From PNKC01 sp039917655 (lineage in GTDB: Bacteria; Chloroflexota; Dehalococcoidia; Tepidiformales; Tepidiformaceae): 10,174 nucleotides of DNA. Of this stretch, positions 6,353-10,174 are shown one piece after another; within the stretch, counting starts at the first letter, position 1; every line of letters begins with the position of its first letter. Position numbers and translations under genes: made by a program. Below the pieces are notes generated by a model. The model was not told where the DNA came from and did no database searches. It was given only the letters and a program-made list of their open reading frames with translations. The stretch is from the NCBI GenBank assembly GCA_039917655.1, contig JBDSJC010000111.1, positions 1-10,174 on the forward strand. Direction: 5' to 3'.

Positions 6353-7036
6353 TCATCCCAGGTGGTGTCGAGCGCCGTGCTGGTCGCCGGCGGACGGGGC
6401 CCGCCTGCCGAGTCGCGGGAAGAAGGCCGGGGTCATTGCGGCGTACGTCCGGTAGTCGTCGCCGAATTCCGCAGCCGCTTCCGACTCTTCGTGCTTTGCA
6501 AGGCGTACGTACATCACGACCAGAATGGGGAACATCACGAGAGTGATTAGCGTCGGCCACTGCAACAGGAACCCGACCATGACCAGGACGAAGCCGGCAT
6601 ATTGCGGGTGCCTCACATAGGAATACGCGCCGGTCGAAGCAAGGCTGTGTTCTCGTTGAGCCCGGTGAAGTACACGCCACGCAAGTATCAGCAACACCAG
6701 GCCGCCGCCGATCGCGACGTTGCTGAGCAGATGGAGAGGATTGATGTGGGGGTTACCACCCATACCGAGGAGCGTGTCCCAGAGATGGCCGTTGTCGTGC
6801 GACAACGGATCCGAGGCAGGGTAGCGGCTACCGAGCCAACCGGAGAGCAGGTAGATCGTTAGTGGGAAGCCGTACATTTCCGTGAACAGGGCGATGATGA
6901 ACGCCGAGAACGCCCCGACCGACCGCCAATCTCTCGCGGTGTGCGGCCTCGTGAAGCTCAGCGCAAACACGACGAAGATGATCGTGTTGATGACGACCAG
7001 GACCCAGAGCCCATAGCCGTTTGAATTCGAACTCAT
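6353..7036 (-). CDS. Isoprenylcysteine-methyltransferase-like integral membrane protein
   Basis: The protein has 227 residues from ATG 7036-7034, with AGAGGT about 7 nt upstream. A TTG at 7096 is open in frame but touches the operator, so I reject it. About five hydrophobic segments are present. The C-terminal half carries the signature of the ICMT/PEMT methyltransferase group: GAYSYVRHPQYAGF with the Arg-His-Pro-x-Tyr core, then LLQWPT, MFPILVVMYVRLAKHEE, FGDDYRTY and TPAFFP. The paired Glu and the RHPxY motif are expected to bind S-adenosylmethionine. Bacterial members methylate unknown lipid or thiol substrates and are often found beside metal-resistance genes. The tail after residue 210 is His/Arg-rich (HGARHHLG). 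The gene follows the 73-residue membrane protein but has its own dyad at 7098-7116. The substrate is not predictable. Confidence 0.85.
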   Translation of the reverse strand: MSSNSNGYGLWVLVVINTIIFVVFALSFTRPHTARDWRSVGAFSAFIIALFTEMYGFPLTIYLLSGWLGSRYPASDPLSHDNGHLWDTLLGMGGNPHINPLHLLSNVAIGGGLVLLILAWRVLHRAQREHSLASTGAYSYVRHPQYAGFVLVMVGFLLQWPTLITLVMFPILVVMYVRLAKHEESEAAAEFGDDYRTYAAMTPAFFPRLGRRAPSAGDQHGARHHLG

Positions 7037-7097
7037 TTCTGAACCTCTAGTCGAAGGATCGGCCGTTGTTAGCGGCTGCCAAAACCACCAGGGCAAC

Positions 7098-7116
7098 TAC
7101 TACTGGCGTCGTAGTG
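7098..7116 (-). promoter_or_regulatory. Operator-like dyad, copy C (shorter spacer)
   Basis: The minus strand reads CACTACGACGCCAGTAGTA: the TACGAC element is retained, but the spacer is one base shorter than in copies A, B and D, and the outer left base differs. It lies 61 nt before the methyltransferase-like gene's ATG and 21 nt after the stop of the small membrane protein gene. A 1-bp change in arm spacing may weaken binding, or this gene may also be read from the upstream promoter. Confidence 0.5.
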
Positions 7117-7137
7117 AACTCTTACGGAGTGCATCGA

Positions 7138-7359
7138 TCAGTGATGCCCGCCGTGGCCCATGAACTTCTGGTGGAAGATCAGCATGGCGACTAGCCCGAC
7201 CGCGCCGATGGTTAGTCCAATCGGCCAGCCGACGACGGGGATGAGGAGGAAGAGCAGCACAACCGCCATGCAGCACGCCATCATCATGGCCATCATGGCG
7301 AATCCGCTGTTGTCCTCTGGTTGTTTCTGCCCGCTGCCGGGTGCTTGATTTTCGTTCAC
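7138..7359 (-). CDS. Small Met/Cys/His-rich membrane protein (73 residues)
   Basis: The start is GTG 7359-7357. The only plausible ribosome binding site (GAGG) lies inside the dyad at 7362-7381. After a polar Gln/Asn-rich N-terminus, residues 20-31 read FAMMAMMMACCM (five Met before Cys29-Cys30). Two hydrophobic segments follow (about 21-42 and 46-63), separated by a Pro-Val-Val-Gly-Trp-Pro turn. The C-terminus is FMGHGGHH. This layout resembles small DUF2933-like membrane proteins found near copper genes, though I cannot assign the family firmly. The Met, Cys and terminal His residues are soft-metal ligands, so a role in binding or sensing copper or a similar metal is plausible. It lies directly behind an operator and is the first gene of its unit. 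Confidence 0.75.
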   Translation of the reverse strand: MNENQAPGSGQKQPEDNSGFAMMAMMMACCMAVVLLFLLIPVVGWPIGLTIGAVGLVAMLIFHQKFMGHGGHH

Positions 7360-7361
7360 TG

Positions 7362-7381
7362 TACTACCTCGTGTCGTAGAT
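7362..7381 (-). promoter_or_regulatory. Operator-like dyad, copy D, containing the ribosome binding site
   Basis: The minus strand reads ATCTACGACACGAGGTAGTA, ending 2 nt before the GTG of the small membrane protein gene. The GAGG within the spacer sits about 7 nt before that GTG, so operator and ribosome binding site coincide. A -10-like TATAGG lies 4 nt upstream of TACGAC. Confidence 0.6.
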
Positions 7382-7423
7382 ACCTATAAGTTCGTCCGCC
7401 TGGTGGGAGACGGTATGGGCCAG

Positions 7424-7446
7424 ACGGCCACGTGTTCTTTGGCCGT
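7424..7446. repeat. 7-bp perfect hairpin
   Basis: ACGGCCA (7424-7430) and TGGCCGT (7440-7446) form a perfect 7-bp GC-rich stem with a 9-nt loop. There is no T-run directly after it on either strand, so it is not a textbook intrinsic terminator. It may be a protein-binding dyad or chance in GC-rich DNA. Confidence 0.4.
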
Positions 7447-7487
7447 TCGGGCGCTCTTTGGTCAGCATTTCGTCGCCGGCCTGCGAT

Positions 7488-7555
7488 CAGCCGTCGGTGG
7501 AGCTGGACTCTAATGGTGCTAAGAGGGAGCTTTGCCTGCTTCGCACAGACGGCTG
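7488..7555 (+). ncRNA. Possible structured leader RNA (nested stems)
   Basis: An 8-bp perfect outer stem pairs CAGCCGTC (7488-7495) with GACGGCTG (7548-7555). Inside, AGCT (7501-7504) pairs with AGCT (7528-7531) and CTCT (7508-7511) with AGAG (7522-7525), around a 10-nt loop. The nesting is notable, but no known riboswitch is recognised and the strand is assumed. It lies about 105 nt before the CaiB-type gene. Confidence 0.25.
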
Positions 7556-7659
7556 GGAGAGCGCTGGGATTCGAGGACGGTCTCTCTTTTTGAAGCGCTG
7601 CGGTACTCTGGCCCGCGCGGGGGCGTAGAGTCGGCGGTAAATCGCGCTCCGGACCGGTG

Positions 7660-8853
7660 ATGTCTACACTTCCGCTTCCACTTTCGCGCTACACGGTGCT
7701 GGACCTGACGATTGCCCGCGCTGGCCCCACGGCGGTCCGTCTCCTCGCCGATTGGGGCGCCACCGTCATAAAGATCGAGGCCCCACCTCGCGGCGAAGCG
7801 GGCTCAGTCACCGGCGCAAGACACGGCCCGGATGAGCAGAACCTTCACCGCAACAAGCGTGGACTGGCGCTCGACCTTAAGCACCCGGACGGCCACCGCA
7901 TCTTCCTCGACCTGGTCGGGCGCGCAGATGTCGTCGTGGAGAACTTTCGCGCCGACGTCAAATGGCGGCTCGGCATCGACTACGAGACGCTCTCCGCTCG
8001 GAACCCGCGCGTGATCCTCGCCAGCATCTCCGGCTTCGGCCAGGATGGCCCGTATCGCGACCGGCCGGGTGTGGACCAGGTCATTCAGGGCATCAGCGGA
8101 CTGATGTCCATCACCGGCGAACCCGGGCGTGGGCCGATGCGAGTGGGCGTCGCAATCTCCGATACTGCCGCCGGCATGTTCTTGGGCCAGGGAATACTGC
8201 TCGCCCTCCTTGAGAGAGAGCAGACGGGCCGCGGGCAGTGGGTCCATACGTCGCTCCTGGAAGCGATGTTGTGCAAGCTCGATTTCCAGGCCGCCCGTTA
8301 CACGATGAGCGGCGAAACTGCAGGTCAGGAAGGCAACCACCACCCCACGCAGGTCCCGATGGGGTTGTTCGAATCCAGTGATGGCCTCGTCAACATCGCC
8401 GCCAGCAGCGGCAAGATGTGGGTGGCGTTCTGCAAGGCGCTGGGGGCGATGGCCCTGCTCCATCAGCCCGAGTACGCTGATGGCCGTTCCAGGGCGCGTA
8501 ACAAACTCCAGCTCCGCGCGGACGTCGCTGCTGTGACCAGGAAGTTTGCAACGGCCGACCTCATCGAACGCCTGAACGGCGTGGGCGTGCCCTGCGGCCC
8601 GGTGAACGATATCGGCCAGGCCTTCGAAGATAGCCAGGTCCGGCACCTGCAGATGACCCGCACCGCCCACCATCCGGAACTGGGGGACCTTCGCCTGCTG
8701 CGCACGCCGATCAATCTCTCGGGACATCCCGAACAGGACAACTTCCACCACGCTGCGCCCGACACCGGCCAGCACACCAACGAAATCCTCGCCGAAATGG
8801 GCTATCCAGGTGCGGAAATTGAAGCGCTCCGCGCAGAAGGGGTGATCGCATGA
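7660..8853 (+). CDS. CaiB/BaiF-type (class III) CoA-transferase
   Basis: The protein has 397 residues from ATG 7660; a GTG directly before it (7657) is equivalent, and only a weak CCGGA resembles a ribosome binding site. The N-terminal Rossmann-like region shows RAGPTAVRLLADWGATVIKIE, NKRGLALDLKHPDG, DVVVENFRAD and ISGFGQDGPY, all classic for class III CoA-transferases. The expected catalytic Asp is Asp168 in AISDTAAGM, aligned with the nucleophile of formyl-CoA transferase and CaiB. GRGQWVHTSLLEAML follows. The length is normal. The enzyme moves CoA between an acyl-CoA and a free carboxylic acid through an Asp-anhydride intermediate; the substrate cannot be read from sequence. Its stop overlaps the next gene's start (ATGA), so the crotonase-fold partner probably acts on the same acyl-CoA. 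No dyad of the minus-strand regulon precedes it. Confidence 0.93.
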   Translation: MSTLPLPLSRYTVLDLTIARAGPTAVRLLADWGATVIKIEAPPRGEAGSVTGARHGPDEQNLHRNKRGLALDLKHPDGHRIFLDLVGRADVVVENFRADVKWRLGIDYETLSARNPRVILASISGFGQDGPYRDRPGVDQVIQGISGLMSITGEPGRGPMRVGVAISDTAAGMFLGQGILLALLEREQTGRGQWVHTSLLEAMLCKLDFQAARYTMSGETAGQEGNHHPTQVPMGLFESSDGLVNIAASSGKMWVAFCKALGAMALLHQPEYADGRSRARNKLQLRADVAAVTRKFATADLIERLNGVGVPCGPVNDIGQAFEDSQVRHLQMTRTAHHPELGDLRLLRTPINLSGHPEQDNFHHAAPDTGQHTNEILAEMGYPGAEIEALRAEGVIA

Positions 8854-9644
8854 AACTTGGCACCGAGAAGATCCTGGCGGAGGCGGACGGCCGCATCGGC
8901 TGGGTGACGTTCAACCAGCCAGAACGGCGCAATGCAATGTCCATGGAGATGTGGCAGGGACTCGGGGATGCGCTCGAGGCCTTCCAGGCCGACCCCGCGA
9001 TCCGCGTCGTGGTGATGCGCGGGGCGGGCGGTAGGGCGTTCGTCTCTGGCGCCGACATCTCGGAATTCGACCAGCATCGCGCCTCCGCGGAACAGAAGAA
9101 GGTCTACAGCGAAACGACGGCGCGAGGGAACCGCTGGCTCCGCCAACTGGAAAAGCCGTTGATCGCGATGATCCACGGTTTCTGCATCGGAGGTGGTCTT
9201 GCGATCTCGCTCGCCGCCGATGTCAGGATCGCCACGCCAGGCTCAACCTTTGGCATCCCCGCCGCCCGCCTGGGCCTCGGCTACGAATTTCCCGGCCTCG
9301 CGGCGCTTGCCCGGCTTGTCGGTCCGTCCGTCGCGCGGGACATTCTTTTCAGTGCTCGCTTTCTCCCGGCCGATGAGGCACTACGGGTGGGCCTTATCAA
9401 TCGTATCGTCTCCGAGGAAGACTTGGAGTTGGAAGTCCGCCGGTATGCGGAGACGATCGCCGCCAACGCCCCGCTTACGGTCCACGCGGCGAAGGTCGCG
9501 CTGCGCGAGTGGGAGCGTGACCCGCCGGTCCGTGACCTCACACGCGTGGACGCCCTGGTGAACGCCTGTTTTGACAGCGACGACTATCTAGAAGGTCGCC
9601 GCGCTTTCGCGGAAAAGCGCCAGCCCAACTTCCACGGCACTTAG
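8850..9644 (+). CDS. Crotonase-fold acyl-CoA enzyme lacking both canonical catalytic Glu
   Basis: The protein has 264 residues, translationally coupled to the CoA-transferase (ATGA overlap). The fold is clear: FNQPERRNAM, SGADISEF (oxyanion-hole Ala68-Asp69), GFCIGGGLAISLAADVRIA and FGIPAARLGLGYEFPG. In classical enoyl-CoA hydratase the two catalytic Glu lie in GGGCE and QPE; here those positions are Ala118 (GGGLA) and Ala138 (IPA). The oxyanion hole is kept, so CoA thioesters should bind, but ordinary hydration is unlikely. Isomerase, decarboxylase, lyase or thioesterase chemistry is possible. The C-terminal crotonase helices, including ADEALRVGLINRIV and DYLEGRRAFAEKRQP, are intact, so this is not a pseudogene. 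Its partner suggests a short acyl-CoA pathway of unknown substrate. Confidence 0.92.
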   Translation: MKLGTEKILAEADGRIGWVTFNQPERRNAMSMEMWQGLGDALEAFQADPAIRVVVMRGAGGRAFVSGADISEFDQHRASAEQKKVYSETTARGNRWLRQLEKPLIAMIHGFCIGGGLAISLAADVRIATPGSTFGIPAARLGLGYEFPGLAALARLVGPSVARDILFSARFLPADEALRVGLINRIVSEEDLELEVRRYAETIAANAPLTVHAAKVALREWERDPPVRDLTRVDALVNACFDSDDYLEGRRAFAEKRQPNFHGT

Positions 9645-10039
9645 GCGCGTCTCTTCACATTCGCCCGTGATTCGAGCATTCCGCTACTTAGATGGAGTGC
9701 CGGTCACACCGCCGGCGCGACTCCAGTCACAGGAACGGCGAGCCTTCAGGCACTCGTGCGACCGACCCTTCCCCGCAGATACCTCACGGCCTCCATCTCA
9801 CCCGGCAATCGACCTCGGGTAGGCGGACGTCTCCGCGATCAGGTCGACATTTGCCAGCGCCCACCCCAGCGACTCCTGCCCTCTCCACACACCAGAACCC
9901 CCCGTCACTGAGCCGCCGGTGGCGTGAGCATGGGGGATACAGGAGGTCGCTGGAGAATAGGGGTAGGCCAACGCCCAACGGCCACGCGAGCGCGTTTCTC
10001 GAATCCGATGGATGGTAACGGGCGTACCACGAGGTAGCG
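9645..10039. other. Non-coding gap of about 395 bp
   Basis: No convincing gene is seen. The open frames here are Pro/Arg/Ser-rich, without ribosome binding sites or recognisable motifs, as expected for chance frames in GC-rich DNA. I see no tRNA, no T-tailed terminator behind the crotonase gene and no copy of the TACTAC/GTAGTA dyad. The end of the gap must hold the promoter of the gene at 10040; no clear -35/-10 pair is visible. Confidence 0.5.
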
Positions 10040-10174
10040 ATGACGATGGTTCGGATGGTGCTCGGCGTGTGCGCCCTCGCCCTGGTGGCGGGCGGTATGT
10101 GGCTTGCCGCGCTTGGTGACGACTCTAGCGGTGCAACAGTGACGAGCAGCGCCGACGAAGCAGTTGCGACACCG
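10040..10174 (+). CDS. Secreted or membrane-anchored protein, N-terminus only
   Basis: The start is ATG 10040, with GAGG about 5 nt upstream (GAGGTAGCG). Only 45 residues are visible and the frame is open to the edge. The start reads MTMVRMVLGVCALALVAGGMWLAAL, a short basic N-region and one hydrophobic segment, followed by a polar Ser/Asp/Thr/Ala-rich stretch. This looks like a signal peptide or single membrane anchor with an extracellular linker. The domain that would identify it lies outside the window. Confidence 0.6.
   Translation, partial: MTMVRMVLGVCALALVAGGMWLAALGDDSSGATVTSSADEAVATP

Larger units (their letters stand above)
7383..7659. other. Non-coding stretch with inverted repeats between divergent units
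   Basis: About 275 bp separate the small membrane protein gene from the CaiB-type gene, with no convincing gene. It should hold both divergent promoters. The -10-like TATAGG next to copy D can be proposed for the minus unit; I find no clear promoter for the plus unit. Two structured pieces are listed separately. No tRNA-like fold is evident. Confidence 0.5.

Noticed and set aside
5991..6680. A 229-codon minus-strand open frame upstream of the first permease
   Set aside because: Only its last 39 codons resemble a protein (the YHS remnant). The rest is Arg/Pro/Ser-rich and overlaps the end of the methyltransferase-like gene in another frame.
7804..8775. A 323-codon antisense frame inside the CoA-transferase gene
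   Set aside because: It mirrors a strongly conserved enzyme gene in GC-rich DNA and shows no motif or ribosome site of its own.
9692..10018. A 108-codon plus-strand frame in the gap after the crotonase gene
   Set aside because: Pro/Arg/Ser-rich composition, no ribosome site and no recognisable motif.
1..10174. CRISPR arrays, insertion sequences, tRNA or rRNA genes
   Set aside because: No regularly spaced direct repeats, transposase-like frames or tRNA-like folds were seen on reading both strands.

Overview
The window is high-GC bacterial chromosome with densely packed genes. Gene content (BlaI-type repressor, CBS-fused site-2 protease, FtsX-type ABC exporter, CaiB/crotonase pair) and many GTG starts would suit a Chloroflexota or a related high-GC lineage. 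That placement is an inference from style, since no rRNA or other marker is present.

Layout. Positions 1-1018 (minus): a polytopic membrane protein that runs off the left edge, and upstream of it a small secreted or lipoprotein-like protein with a His-rich motif. The two overlap by 13 nt. Positions 1159-2783 (plus): a BlaI/MecI/CopY-family repressor with an atypical C-terminus, a 25-codon ORF that may be a broken CBS fragment, and an M50 site-2 protease with two CBS domains. Positions 2884-6133 (minus): an ABC export operon, read in the order broken YHS-domain gene, FtsX-like permease, second FtsX-like permease, and ABC ATPase fused to an intact YHS domain. Positions 6353-7359 (minus): an isoprenylcysteine-methyltransferase-like membrane protein and a 73-residue Met/Cys/His-rich membrane protein. 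Positions 7383-7659: a non-coding stretch with inverted repeats. Positions 7660-9644 (plus): a two-gene acyl-CoA operon (CaiB/BaiF CoA-transferase and a crotonase-fold protein with an ATGA overlap). Positions 9645-10039 hold no convincing gene. A secreted or membrane-anchored protein starts at 10040 and leaves the window.

Main observation. All four minus-strand transcription units in 1-7400 carry the same dyad just upstream. Read toward the gene it is nnnTACGAC-N(4-5)-GTAGTA, with arms TACTAC/GTAGTA in the best copy (1031-1050, 6180-6199, 7098-7116, 7362-7381). A BlaI/CopY-type repressor gene lies divergent from the first copy, and a second, shorter 16-bp dyad overlaps that copy. The sequence therefore suggests a compact local regulon. 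Its members are rich in putative soft-metal ligands: YHS domains, CCxHH, GHGGHH and GGHH. My reading is a metal-responsive (perhaps copper) envelope-defence and export island with a two-permease ABC exporter whose ATPase carries a metal-binding YHS tail. The motif and the domains are seen in the sequence; the metal, the inducer and the repressor-site pairing are inferred.

The CaiB/crotonase operon and the gene at the right edge lack the dyad and look like unrelated neighbours.
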